A stretch of 46,983 nucleotides of DNA, from assembly GCA_013365365.1 (NCBI GenBank), contig JABVXU010000429.1, positions 1 to 46,983 of the forward strand. The letters run 5' to 3'. Both the position numbers and the translations under genes were made by a program. The notes beneath the pieces are model-generated. The model ran no database searches, was not told the origin of the DNA, and saw only the letters and a program-made list of their open reading frames with translations. Position 1 is the stretch's first letter. Every line of letters begins with the position of its first letter. Origin of the DNA: Cruorifilaria tuberocauda (Eukaryota; Nematoda; Chromadorea; Rhabditida; Onchocercidae). Shown piece after piece: positions 13,685-27,000 of this stretch.

Positions 13685-15819
13685 ATGTTATTTCATTTCA
13701 TATTACTTCTGATAGCAGTAACTGCAATTCCACTAAACAATTTAAAATCAAACTGTACCTGTCAATCATCATTACCGTGTGCATCATCGATTCTATGTAC
13801 AAGCGGATCATCCGATAGTAGCGATCAAAGGATCGATAAAAAAGTCCAACTTGGCAAATTAAAATTGGTAAAATTTAATTTTTTTATTAGTTTTTAATCA
13901 TTTATTATTGTATATATTTGTTTGCTTTTAACTTTTTTGTTTCTTTTTTTAATAAAAATCGAAGCATATTCTTTTTGCTTTATCCAAACAATTGATCAAT
14001 TTTAAACTGAATTACTTTAAAAAACTTTTCTCCTCTAATTTTATTCACTTACTTATTCAATTTCGGTCATTGTTATCCACATTAAAAAAAACCAAATTGA
14101 AAAAAAAATCGTTTATTTTTATGTGTTTTAGAAGAAACAGATTTCAAATGAAGAATTACCGATAACATCCGTAAAAGGTTATATGCGATCACGTATTCTA
14201 AAACGATCCACAATACAGGGCTCATCGGTATAATCATTATCACATTAATGAATTAAATTACCAACAAGAACCAGATTATCAAATTTTGCAAATTTTAGTC
14301 TTACTAAGTCATATTTGCTTAAAATAAGCATAATTATAGGCTTAAAATATTTCATTAATCATTTACTTCTAGCATTAGATTAGGGCATAATCCCCTAAAT
14401 TACTAAAATTTAATAATCATTGTGTACTCATGCCAACCACTAAAATCTTTCCGAAATTAGATTACAACTAGGCATAAATCATGATCGATAGCTCAAATGA
14501 TAATTGATGATAATGTTAATTCATTATACAACAAGATACCTTTTTAATTACGTTTATAATTGAAGAGATAAGACTAAGAATAGATTAACTGGATTTACTT
14601 TTTCGGATGATTTATTGATTTTAATGTTTATTTGATAAATAATAGTGTTGACATATATAAGAGAAAAAATATAGGTCAGTTTGATACAAAAATTACAATT
14701 GATAAAGATATAAAAGAGAACTGGGAGATATCTATATACTAAACAGGTAGAAAATCAAATTTGATATAGTTTGATAGATTAATTAACACAATTAAACTAT
14801 CACCAATATACATTTGACTAAAAACATATCAAGTAAGATGGTAATCGAATGAACAATTCACGGATTACTATGATTTTGTAGACATGTAATTTTGGAAGTA
14901 CTGAATCCGGTTACTTAATTTGATATTTTAGATAAACTGGACATAACCTCAAACAGGATAACGAGTAGCGGTAGATCTTTAATAATTTGATTCTATTATA
15001 TCTTAACTTATTAGTAATTACTGCAACATTCGAATGATATTTATTGTGCAATGAATAATTTAGAATTCAGAAAAAGATATAACACAATATATAAAAATAA
15101 ATAAAATATATAATACAGTAAAGGTCAATCCTTAATCTTTAGTTCCCGCATATTATATGTGATTTTTTGATCAAAAATTAACTAACAATTACTTTATTTT
15201 TCGTTTTCCGCTGACTTTGTATTTCTTACAATTCTATCTTTAGGAAGATGACTCAGATTTGATAACACCGCCAAAACAAAACGTCGTAGTCAACCAAAGA
15301 GTACGAAGCCAAGGACATTCCACTAAACATATCATTGATAAGAATCAGCCAAAATTATCGAAAATAATTAAGAATCGTTCGGAGACTAGAATGGACATCA
15401 AGTGTAATAGTGAAGAATTAAGAAAACTTATGCTTGAGGTATTATCAACAATATTTATTACAAAGTTCACAATAAGTTTGTTTCTACTTTTTCTAAGCTT
15501 AACCTAATTGAAAAAACAAGCAGGATGCTACAGTTTGCTGAAAAGTAATAGATGATTATTCCACTGTTTGAATGGAATTCACAGCTTTTTCAATTTGAAT
15601 GTTAAATTTCATAGTTTCAATATTCAAAAAATTTAGAACATAAGTGATAATTCATCAGCTTCGAAACGTGCCATAAATGATCGAGCAGAAGCGAGATTTG
15701 GTGGAAGTATTGATGTGATTTGCTCGAAAGGTCACTTCTCCTATGTGTACAGCTCTAATCTATATTGCGAAGCTATGAAAGGTGGTGTAACCTGTATCGC
15801 ATTTCGACAATCACGTTAA
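13685..15819 (+). CDS. Secreted ground-like domain protein (hedgehog-related family)
   Basis: Four exons: 13685-13867, 14132-14227, 15244-15438 and 15637-15819, all joined in phase 0, give 218 residues. Residues 1-14 or so form a signal peptide (hydrophobic core FHFILLLIAV, then small residues). A short Cys-rich stub follows, with Cys at 24, 26, 32 and 38 and an NCT sequon at 23. The middle is basic and probably disordered, with a dibasic KR at 85-86 that could be cleaved by a proprotein convertase. The C-terminal ground-like domain (about 144-214) has the four expected cysteines at 147, 187, 202 and 211. They sit in the typical contexts CNSEEL, VICSKGHFSY, LYCEAM and VTCIAF. There is no autoprocessing Hint/Hog domain, as is usual for this family. 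Members are nematode-restricted secreted proteins, often expressed in cuticle-forming, glial or socket cells. The precise role of this one is not readable from sequence. The ATG chosen is the first in the exon and immediately precedes the signal peptide. Confidence 0.9.
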
Positions 15820-16100
15820 TAGGTACTAATAGAACTTTTAAATTGATGATTAGTCGGTCAAAGTGTTCTCGATCGGAAATCGTTTTTTCTGCATTTCACA
15901 TGGAGGAGGAAAAAAATACTGTTTTTCTGGATAGTTTAATGAAATTTCAGTCAATTTTCTTCTATGAAAATTACATTATAACCCATCGATCGAATGATTT
16001 GCAGGACGGCAAAATTCATTGTAAATACTGTCCTATACATCTATGTATAACATTTTACTCACTTTTCTGAACAGAATGAAATTTCAGCAAAACATTCTCG

Positions 16101-16106
16101 AATAAA
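16101..16106 (+). terminator. Candidate polyadenylation signal of the ground-like gene
   Basis: AATAAA occurs about 280 bases after the stop codon, within AATAAATAAA. A further AATAAA follows at about 16117. Confidence 0.4.
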
Positions 16107-17320
16107 TAAATCATTGAATAAAATTAAGAAAAATTATCCAAATGTGAAAATTCATACACTTAGAAGTATTTTAATCTTAATTGGGAACTTAATTCATGCA
16201 GAGCAAAAATGATCGATTATCTCGAAGTGGCATTCCAACATTTATGTATTTCTTCCATCAGATAATTAGCAGCAGGCAATTTCAATCTCAAAAAACTAAT
16301 CGATAATTGTACCTTTAGACTTTATATCCTGGTGCGTATTTACAAAAATTACAAAGAACTTTATAAAATAGTTAGGTTATGGATTAAGCGATTTTTCTTT
16401 TATTTAATCTAACTTGACTTCGAAAATCTTTTTATTCTTTCACTTAATAGTGCGATGACTGTAAAATTTATTAATATTTTAATTAACTATAATTTAAATA
16501 TGATATTAACTGCAAATTAGCTATAATTAAAACAAAGATGATGGAGGAGTTATTTTTCAAAGAAGTTATAGGGACAAATAAGATATTAGAAAATTATTAT
16601 GCAAATGTAAAGAAACACAAATAAAAAGAGTTACATCTTTTTTGTCGCGATTATTATTTTGCCTTTTTTCAAGTCGAATAAATATCAGCTAAAATATTCA
16701 ACACTTTGTATTCAAAGCATGAATTTATTATAACGAAGAAAAATCTTTTCTATGGTTATTTCCATCAAACTCAATAAAAACGTGAGTATCTTGGCTGAAA
16801 TTGTAAAACGTCAAAAAAGTGAATCAGAAAAACTTCTGTTTACCAAATTTAACAACATGTTACAATTTCAAAACATACAATTAACGACTGCGTGCGCGCA
16901 CTTCATGATTTACTTTCTGTGCTTTCTCCAACCCATCTACATACCAATTGATGCAGCGTCTTCGATGTCAATTGCAATTTATGCTTCTAAAAAGATCTTT
17001 GAAATAACAAAAAAAAATTTTCTTTGGGAATATAAATCAAAAATAGCGATATTTGTTTGAAAGGTCTTGGAAAATACCAGAGTTCTAATATTTCCTCAAT
17101 ACTAAACAAAAAAAAACCTTTGTGTAAGCAATTATATCTCTTTTAAAATAAGGTGCTTCACCAATTTCTCTCTTCTTGTTTTCTTCATACCATTCATATG
17201 CTTTCCTAAAAGATTATGTTAAACGGTTTCCTGAAAACTTGTGAACTAAAATAAAAAATAAATAAATAAATAAATAAAATGAAGTGAATCGATCCTTAAC
17301 AGCTCTCTGCTCCTCTAATC
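16107..17320. other. Convergent intergenic region
   Basis: This lies between the 3' ends of the ground-like gene (+) and the NOC3 gene (-). I see no exon chain. A 309-base open frame at 16752-17060 has no recognisable domain and no splice context, and I treat it as chance. An AAAT microsatellite lies at its right end. No clear AATAAA for the minus-strand gene was found here. Confidence 0.6.
17254..17280 (+). repeat. AAAT tetranucleotide microsatellite
   Basis: About five to six AAAT units in a row, just beyond the 3' end of the NOC3-type gene. Confidence 0.75.
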
Positions 17321-20300
17321 TTAAACTAACTTCATTGAGTATTCAGGCAACAGACGATTAGGCCCTGTAGACGGCAAACCAAATTGGAAATATCGCGCTA
17401 TCATTCCGACTCTTTTATCAGGATGCTAAAAATACACAAATTGAAATTTTAAGTTGCAAACATTTTCAATAGATCTTAAAACTAGACCGACTTCACCACA
17501 AGTTTTTCGATAATATTTTTTAAGTAAAGCTGAACAAAAAATTAAAAAATACCCGAGCGATGATGTTTACTTCGGCGATTATTGACGAAGAGAGCCCACC
17601 ACAACAATCTGGCTCATCAAGTTCTGGCTTGAAAGATTCAATATAGAAACTGCCATCCGTATTTTCTACCATGCACTCTAGTTTCGGATAAGCCTAGATT
17701 TGAAAACAACAATTGATGACAATTTCATACCTCCAAAAATATTAATTATTTTTAAACCTCTCAAATACGATACAACACAATGTTCGAAGATACCATATTT
17801 AACAATTCTATAATCAAAAATTCTTCGTAGTAGAGCTCCGTTTTTATGGAGAAACAAATACATGGGAAAAATTGATGAAAATATGTCAACAGATGAAAGT
17901 AATGAAAACTTACAATGAAAAAAGATCTAATACATAGCAAAATAGATGCCGTACCAGACGAGGGCATGAAAAACGCCAAAGCTAATAAACGTTTGATGTA
18001 AGCCGCTACGCGACATACTGGAACCTGTTTACGACGGCAGTTAATCATTAGATCTAATGTACGTAATGTTAGCGATAATATGTCTACAAGTGTACCTGAA
18101 AAATTGTTGCTGTTGATTAATCAAAAATAACTGATATTAATAAAAATTAAACTTTCCTGAAAACGAAATAGATAACCGAATGCTCACATGTACAACAAAT
18201 GACTCCGCAGATGTATTCGGTAAAAAGTGATATATATATATATATATAAGTGTTTATTAATTTAATTAAAAAAACCTTGTTGTTTTTCAAATGCTAAAGC
18301 TGGTAATAAACGATACATTGTCAAATAAAATCTGAAAGGATCGATATTCAATGCAACGCCTTCACCGGAAAGTATGATGAATGATGTATATATGCATCTC
18401 AACGAATCCACCAGTCGAAGATGCTAAAATAATTATTATTTCAAATTAAATCATTAAAACATAATAAAGATTTTGCAAATTACTACAAATTACGAACGAT
18501 TTATTCTAGAATGTATAATAGTCCCTCCTCATTTGTTGGAAAATTCAAACTATTTCTAACCACACATACGTTAATAATAATTATATAACCAAACTAGCAA
18601 AATCCTTCAAACAAAAATTTCTCAACGATACATTATTTGTTGCAAATGTAGTTAAAAATTAAAATGTTTCTGCAACTGGCATAACCTTATTATAAAAACT
18701 GTTCTGTAATTGAACAACAATTTGTTCTATTTCATTATTAAACTCCAATTCATAATTCTTCTAACTTGAATCCTACATGTTCTGCACTTTGCACTTTGTT
18801 CTGCACAATCTGCACTTTAAACATCTGGTAATTTAAATGACATGTAAATTTTTTCGAGCTTATATCGAATAAATTGCATTACATCATGCCTTTTGTAAAC
18901 ACAACTTATTTTTTTATATAATTTTTTAATCGTACATAAAATACTCTCAACGACAACTTGAGAAAAGATGAAAAAACAAAGAACTTCGCGATTGCATGGT
19001 AGTCTCTCTCATGAATTTATTTTTTAACTGATTACTGTTAATATTTTGTTACTTAATAAAACATTAGTTTTAATATCCGTGTGCTACATTCAAAGGATTC
19101 AACTTTCATTTGATTCGATCATGCCACGATCCGACAATGTCGAAACAAAAGTCAATAAATTTACAGCATATTTACCATAAATCTTCTGTCATTATAAGAA
19201 AAAATGGCTTAAGTAATTAAATTCACCACTATAGAAGAATTACAGTTTATAAAGATATTCATCTTTAAATAATTATGGTTATTTTAATTGGGTTGAAAAT
19301 TAAATAAAAAAAACCTGCTGATTGATGAGTGAGGATAGTGCAGATATCATATCGTCGAAGAATTCAACATTAATTAAATGCGCGAATTTAGCCAGACCTT
19401 CTAGTACTGGTTCTAATAAATTTGTCGTGGGTAATCGCTTTATGACGCGAAAGTATGTTGCAAACACATGATTCATTGCTTCAGTCGCCTAAATTTCATG
19501 CCTATACCACTCACATTTGAAATAATGATTCTGATTTTACCAAATAATTGAGACTAATTGAATAATTGAGACTGTTTGCATTTCATGTGATTTTCTACTG
19601 ATTACGCTGTTCTCTACTGCGTTTGATAAAAAGCTTTTCTATTTTTTGAAGTCAAAATGTAAAGTAACAAAACAGATCACTTTTGACAAGACGTAGAAAA
19701 CAGAAAAAGAAAACTCTAGGAAAAGTTTTGTTAACAATAATGAAATAATAAAAAAATTTTTAACTGACGTATAATAATAATATTATATATTATGACGACA
19801 TGAAGAACTTACAAACGACAGTTTTGTTGAAATAGATTCTGCTGCTTCAACTTCTTTCAAATCAGCTTCCAATTTCTTTAACTGTTTGGCAAACTAAAGC
19901 ATAAAATCAAATATAAATGTAGGAGTAAAAGTACAAAATGTTCAATTCAATTTCATTCCGAAAATTCCCCAAAAAACTGAAAATATTTATTTGACACAGG
20001 AGCGGTTCCGTTTGCTAGAACGAAAGTAGTAGAGACACTCAATGTTTAACCAATATGAAAGGAAGCTGATAAATATTTATTAGCTAGCATCAAGCAGCTC
20101 GAGCATTTGACAGCGGACATTTTAAAGAGAAAGATATTAAAAAAAACCACGGTATTAATTAGATATCAATATGGCAAATTTTTTTTTCTAAATCAAAAAT
20201 CATGAGATATTTGCATCGTTTGAGGATGTAATTAGTAAATACGTACCCTTTCTTTACTTTTGCTTCTCTTTTCCTTGTTCAGTAATCTTTTCTTATTTAA

Positions 20301-23143
20301 CAGCTTTTCCTTGTCCTGATTTCTTCCACCTTTATTTACTTCCTAAAAATCAATTTAAATTCCTCACTTAACCAATTTTAAAATTAGTCTTAATTTTATA
20401 CTTTTTAAAAGCAAAAACTTAAAAGCACTAACCTTTACTTTCAAATTCATGAATGTTGCGATCAGTGTTGGTGGTACGTTACCTTTTTTTTGATTAACAA
20501 TAGATGCAATATATCTCGCTGCAGTAGCAGATATTCGAAAATTTAAATCGTTATGAAACAATTCACTCAGTGTGGAACAACATATATCGGTAGCCTATCA
20601 ATAAGAGAAGAATTGATATGTATAAATTAAGGTAATCTTCAAATTGATCGCGAAAAAACTCCATTGGGAAAAATGATGATAAGTGAAAAGCTCACATCTT
20701 TGCAATTTGAAGCAGCTATACGAACTATAAAACTGATTATATTCGAAGCGTAATTGAAATGTGGCGCAGACAGGAGAACCCGTGAAAAGCATTTTAAGCA
20801 AACAATGGGTAGCATATAATTGTTCGGTTGTTTGGAAGCCTTCAATAATTCTGAAAATTTTTATCTATAAAACCGTTAGTATTTTTTTTCGGCACAAAAT
20901 ATTGATGAATCATCTATATATGAGTGATAAAATGGCAAAAAAGAATATTATAGGTGTTTGTAAAACACTATTTATTCATTACAAATAAAAAAAATACACC
21001 GAAATTAAAGACTTTAAATTAATGTCTGGTTAATTCTTTGTTTGAATATGAAAAGAAATATAGCAAAGTATTCACTTACTACCAGCATAGCTTTCCAAAT
21101 GTTGCAAATACTTCAGATAATACCGTAGAAGTGTTGATTCGAAATCATACAACTTCTTCGTTTCCTTCTTAAGTTTTTGGGCCATCTCTTCGTCGGTATG
21201 AGGCCTAAAACTATCAAAATTAACATCGTTATTATCCTGTCATCATTAAAACTGATCAGTGGTCGCTATGACTTTAAAAAAAGATGGAAAAGACAAGAAA
21301 TGGAAAGCAGAAAAAAATTATCAACCTTATAGCATAACCCGGGATTATATCGGCGAAAACTTCAGCTAATGAAACACTTGCAAGTTTTATTACCGTTTCA
21401 CGAGCCAACGAAAAAATATCTTCGCCTGTAGACAACAAATACAATTCTTTCAATTTGTGCACCTGAAGTTCGCAAAAATGCTATTTTAGACAGGAAAAGT
21501 TATAGCACGAAATATGTATATTTTCTATTTTCTTCCTATGAACGACTAGATGGAAAAATGCAAAGTCTTAGAAGAAGCACCTATCATAAGACTTTATAAC
21601 CTGGATAACGAAATTCAATAAATTATACCAAGAAAAAAACAAGAAAAATACAAAGAAGAGAAAATTCCATCACTCGTATTATAGTTGTAACATATATTAT
21701 ACGATCTTTTACTTAACAACTTATTTTTCTTGTGCTTAACATACAATTCAGGGAAAAATTCAATGTAAAACATTACCTCATTTTGAGGATCCGCAATAAT
21801 CAAGTGCGCTAAGTTGCTAATTCTGCCTTTTGCTTCCTCAATATGATTGTGACATAATTTTAACAATTCTGCTGCACTTAGCCGAGATAAATCAATCTGA
21901 CAAACTTCATCCTCCTTCTCGTTATCTTCTTCATGTTCTAAATAAACTGGAAATGTGAATTAAGCAGGTAACATTTTTTTGAAAGATTTGCAGAATTTTA
22001 GCTGATATATGGTTAAATAACAATTGTAAACATTACAGAAACATTAAAAACGTACCAGCTTCATTCGATTCATCTTTTTTACATATCTGTCTTATTACTT
22101 TTGTACCTACTTTAATTGGCAACAATTCCCGTACATCATCATCTAGTGTTCCAGGAAATCTACGTGTTTTACTTTCAATATTATCAATTTCATCATTTTT
22201 TGCTGAAAAATGAGGGAAATTACGGATTAGCGAAAATGAAATATGTTTTAATCGACAATCTCGATCTCCGGTATTCTTTTTCTAATGTGTTAATTAATGG
22301 AAAATAAAAAAGTATTTTTGTATTAAAACGCAAATTGTTTTGAACAGTATCATTTTAGGGAAATAATCGTGTAACAGCTGATAATTGATAACTCTAAAAT
22401 TAAATTTTCCAACATCAATCTGAACTTCAAACCTTTTTCAATTCGTCTAATTTTTGAAGCAAATGCGCTGTTCTCCCAATCGATATCCGCATCAAGCATA
22501 TCCAAGGGAAGAATATCATCATCTGCTTCATTTTCAGCTACAATTTGACGATACGTACACCAATCATCTTCGATCTAAAATGTAAAGTCTGTATGTTACG
22601 AAACATAAGCAATTCAATATACACATCATTGTTTATAAAATACATGAGAAAATTAATGATTTCAAATGATGATGGTGTAAAGCAAAGAATTATTCATAAA
22701 AACATAAATCATAAAATATTTATTCGCGAAGTATAAACTACCACACGAACTCAGAACTACTTAAAATTATTTCCGATTGTTTCGAAGTAGGAATATTAAT
22801 CAAAACTATTCACAAATGGATTAAAAATGCAGCATGCAATGACTTCTTAAAAGTTGATTGAAATTATTTACAATTCATTGGTCTTAAAATTATTTGAAAT
22901 GCATTTATTTAAAATAAATTTATTGCAATTTATTCAATCTTTAGCATTAAAACATCAGAGGAAATAGTCACTCACGTCAACCGCTCTTTTTCGAGCATTC
23001 ACATGTTTCCTAAAGTTAACATCCTTGATCGCATCTACCATGTATCGCTTCAATTTCTTTGCTTTTTGCAATCGTCGCAGCTTTTTCCTCACTTTGATAG
23101 TTTGCTTCTTTCGCAGAGAGTGTTTGCAAGCATTCAAATTCAT
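17321..23143 (-). CDS. NOC3L: Nucleolar complex protein 3 homolog (NOC3-type)
   Basis: Fifteen minus-strand exons, 5' to 3': 23143-22976, 22574-22433, 22202-22056, 21937-21777, 21462-21326, 21204-21083, 20850-20696, 20594-20433, 20342-20247, 19893-19813, 19488-19315, 18423-18276, 18095-17914, 17693-17553 and 17425-17321. They join in phase to 706 residues, close to the family's size. The start is a very basic stretch (about 10-35, Lys/Arg-rich), as expected for a nucleolar protein. An acidic linker follows. The NOC3-type helical domain begins around 175 ([20 protein letters not shown]). The CBF/Mak21-like half covers about 430-640. The C-terminal signature PELDEPDCC is at 648-656. By homology the protein acts in the nucleolus with NOC2 in pre-60S ribosome assembly, and in yeast also in replication licensing. 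The gene is head-to-head with the DEAD-box gene at 24041. The symbol is by orthology; it is not a species-specific name. Confidence 0.93.
18231..18248 (+). repeat. TA dinucleotide microsatellite
   Basis: Nine TA units inside the intron between 18276 and 18095 of the NOC3-type gene. Confidence 0.85.
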
Positions 23144-23153
23144 CTGAAATTAT
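23144..23153 (-). promoter_or_regulatory. 3' splice acceptor abutting the NOC3 start codon
   Basis: Read on the minus strand, AATAATTTCAG is followed at once by the ATG. With no coding exon seen upstream, the likely reading is a spliced-leader acceptor that leaves no native 5' untranslated region. An upstream non-coding exon is the alternative. Confidence 0.5.
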
Positions 23154-24040
23154 TCAGTAATCTACTATATAGTACACAGATAATTGTTTGAACCGTTGTT
23201 TGTCGCCAAATTATTTTCTACCAAATAATTTTCTTGTTTAACTTCTTTTTATTCTTGTTTAGCTATCATTACTTGTAGACAAATCGATATTTATTGCATG
23301 GATTATTCCTGGTCAGTCACTGATAATGCATTATAACTGTAAAAAGCAATATTATCTTGGAAAAAAATACATTATTTTACCGTTGAAAAAATATATATCA
23401 TTTAATTTAACTGTTGCAAATGATTCCTAACTTTCCTGGGTAAGTTCAAAATCACTATCATAGAGATCTGGTGATAATATCCCCAAATAAAATTAAGTTC
23501 AATTGCTGTTTCAATTCGCGAAATAGTGAGAATTAAAGTGAGTGTGATTTTCTGGGAGTGAGGAGAGAAGTGCGAGAAGAATTTTGGAAGGAAGAGGATT
23601 CCGAAGCCTGAGGTCGAGATGGAATTAGAGACTAGAAATCTGGGTGGGTGTAAATGGTTAGGAATCTAGATTGAATCTGATTAGGCTCCTAAATGGAAGG
23701 GAGGAAAAAAAAAGAAAATGTCGAGATCATCATAATTACTGTATCATTTAATTGATGTAAAACCTAAACGAATAAATATTCCAGGGAAAGTCGATTTGTT
23801 TGAAAAACCAGTTGCTTTAATTTAATTTTTAAAATTCTTTGACTTCATTCATGAAGATTTTTAGCTCTCAAATTGATCTCTATTAAAGAAAAGAGTCCCT
23901 AAACTGTCACTATAAAAATCAATTGCACAAATTAAAAATTTTACTTTGTCAAGAGATCAATAAATTAGTAATGTGTTTGATATATGAATAAGCAAATAAA
24001 TGAATAGATGGATAGTGTAAGTGATTAAAAAGTAATAAAT
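23146..24040. promoter_or_regulatory. Divergent intergenic (bidirectional promoter) region
   Basis: This 0.9 kb separates the start codons of the NOC3-type gene (-) and the DEAD-box gene (+), so it must hold both promoters. The segment at about 23521-23705 is unusually purine-rich on the plus strand and richer in G than the flanks, and may mark the core. A short upstream frame (ATG to TAA, 24008-24028) lies just before the helicase start. No TATA box or defined factor site can be claimed. Confidence 0.6.
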
Positions 24041-27000
24041 ATGTTTGAGGAGATGAGGCGAATATGTTCACAGCTTGCTGCGATCCAAACATCTCGATTT
24101 TATTCAACTGCCGCTGAAACTAGTAAGAATTCAACACAAGATCAACCGTCAGCTAACACTTATACTGTAATCTATCGGAAAAATGAACGAAGAAAACCGG
24201 CTGATACGGTAGAAATTTATTAATTGAAAGACCTTTGCTAGTTTTCTTGGATTTTGATGATTATTTGTGAAAGAATCCTTGTGTGCTTTATATTGCAGTT
24301 CGGAACATTGAGTTCATTTGAAAAAAAACTTTTACCGTTCAAAATGTCTCATGGTCCGAAGCAAAAGAATAGTGATTTTGAAAAATTCGATATGTTCGAA
24401 GAGGAAGAAGATGAAGAAGATATCGGCTGGACATCCGGTTTCTTGCGATCGAAATTGAAGGAACATAATGAGTACTTGAAATATTTTGTTTTTGCTAGCT
24501 TAATCGTAGACTAAATTTTGACTTTTTTTGACGAAAAAAAATCGAAGATCGTTGTTCATATCGGTTGTTTGCTTTTGAAGCATGTCCGGATTGCACATAT
24601 GGTCTGATAATCTTTCAGAGAATTACCTGTAATCACAGAACCAGTAGCATTTGGACGGAAGCAACGAAAGAAATTAAAGAAAAGGAAAAAAGCTGAAGAA
24701 GAATATGAGAAATTATATGGTGTGAATCGAAGTACAGCGAAAGTTATCATTGGTTCGTTTTTTCGATAATATGAGAATAGTTAGAAATTGCCATCCACCT
24801 GTTAATGATAAGATCAAATATTTTTCTTTTTTCTGATTATTCTCTAAATTTTAATTTATAAATGACTATTCAAAATTTTTAAATTCAATAATGTTGCAAA
24901 AAAATTCATTGGAAATGACTGAATCAATAGTAATTATTAGAACTGAATTAGTCTGATAGGACAAAATTTAAGGTATCATTACGAGTGACCTCTTCTATCT
25001 CAATCTTTCTTACTCAAAATTTTGATTTATGATAAATCAGTAAGTACGTAATTAGCTATTTCTAGAGTGTGCTAAAAAGGAATATAATCATTATGAAGGT
25101 ATGCGATATCCACCAGGTGATATACAGTTAGCAAGCACATACTGGATAAAAAGCAAGTATAAGAATGATTGGTTTACTATTCATCCGCTCATGAGAAAGG
25201 TATATTAATACTTCATCTTATTTTGAATAATCATGGATAGTGCAATCTTTCTGGTTTTATTTTCCTGATTATTTTAATTTTTTATAATGCGTGGAGCAAG
25301 TGGATTGCTTATGTAAAATTCACATAAGAATTTATTTGTATTTATCGAACTTATTTTTACTAGTGATCATTGTATATGATATCTTGCAAGGAGGACGTAA
25401 ATTCATGAATTATTTGCTTTTCAGAATCCATCATTCAATCGTGATGAATCATTTTCTTGGGATGAAAATGTAAGCCTACTTGATCCAGTAATCATCGATA
25501 ATATCCGAAAACTCGGTTTTCGCATGCCGACAGTCGTACAGGTTCATTTTGTATCTAAGTCCGATAATTTGATTTCAAGTTTTGCTTAAAGTCATTTGAA
25601 AATATCATTCAAAATTGATTTCTTACAAATTTGCAGCGTAGAACATTTCGAGCCTTCAAAAGTGATGCACACCTTCTTATAACTGCTGAAACGGGTTCAG
25701 GCAAAACAGCAGCATATGCTGCGCCGTTGTTATCTGCTCTATTGCAAAATATGGATCAGCATGCAAAAGGTTGTCAGTTTAACTGTTTTACTGTTATCGC
25801 CTTATTTTTTGTTTTAAAAATAAAAGGTAAAATTATGCTTTGTTGATTACAGTGATCTTGTAAAGAAATGGATATCTTTGGAATTGTCATGTTTCTTCTT
25901 TTTTCCAAAATATTGTGAAATATTTATAATCTTTCCCATCGTGTTCACAGTTAATTAACTTTTTAGGGGAAATTTCGTTTACTTTTTGAAATTTGTACTG
26001 TTTAGGCGTTGTGCTAGTTCCTACACATGCTTTGCGGATGCAAACTTCATTGATGATCAGTAAACTCGCGGAAGGTACAGGTATTAAAGTTATTGGAGGT
26101 GATGAGCGATGGCTAAGCGAGAAATTGGACAATAAGGAGGTATATTCTTAAAAATCTGCAAATAACTCAAAATTTATTATATCAAAAGATTCTTTTGCAG
26201 CTCCGTATTTGAAATAAAGACATATTAATGATTCTTGATGTAATGTAAAAAAATATCGTAAATTTTATCTCCAATTTTATGATTATTAAAAACGGATTAT
26301 GGCTGTATGAGACACTATAATAATACTGTAATATGGCTTTATTATTCATGATTGCAGGATTGGAATGTTCTTGTTAGTACACCCGGTTTTTCCCCCGAAT
26401 TTTTCGCATCTTTAAATGTTGATTATATTGTTTTGGACGAAGCTGATATGCTGCTCGATGACAGTTTTCTAAATAATATTACTGGATTGCTTGGTTCTCT
26501 TAAAATACGACATTCTGTGGTGGAGAAAAAATCTACAGGTTTGAAGTTGCTTTTAAAATCTATAATATTTTTGAGAACAGACTGAGGGATATACGGTTTT
26601 GTTCTTCACAATTTTGATGGAAACTTAAATCATGTAAGAAAACATGTCATAATGTATTATATGCGTAACATATGCTGCAATACTAAAATATTTATTTACT
26701 ATTGAATTGTTTAATGTTTGATTTTTTAATGGATATTTAATTTTAAAAAATGCAGTTTGCTAATTTTAAGATGGCGTACGTCTGATTTTCTCATCTGCTA
26801 CATGTCCGAACGAGTTGCAACAGATTGCTGAAAGTATAGTGGATTTTGAATATTTGTATATTGTGAAAACCGAGAACTTGCATCGCATAATGCCTCACGT
26901 GAAGCAAACTTTCATCAGAATTAGAGAAATGGATAAACTAGAGAAATTGAAAGAATTACTCCGAAAAGGGCTCTCTTTTCCAAGTGGTCAAACTTTAATC

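Noticed and set aside
16752..17060. A 102-residue open frame between convergent genes
   Set aside because: No domain, no signal peptide start, no splice context; an AT-rich frame of this length is expected by chance.
17678..18048. Minus-strand open frames extending beyond NOC3 exons
   Set aside because: They are read-through of true exons into introns or other-frame shadows; the spliced NOC3 model explains the coding part.
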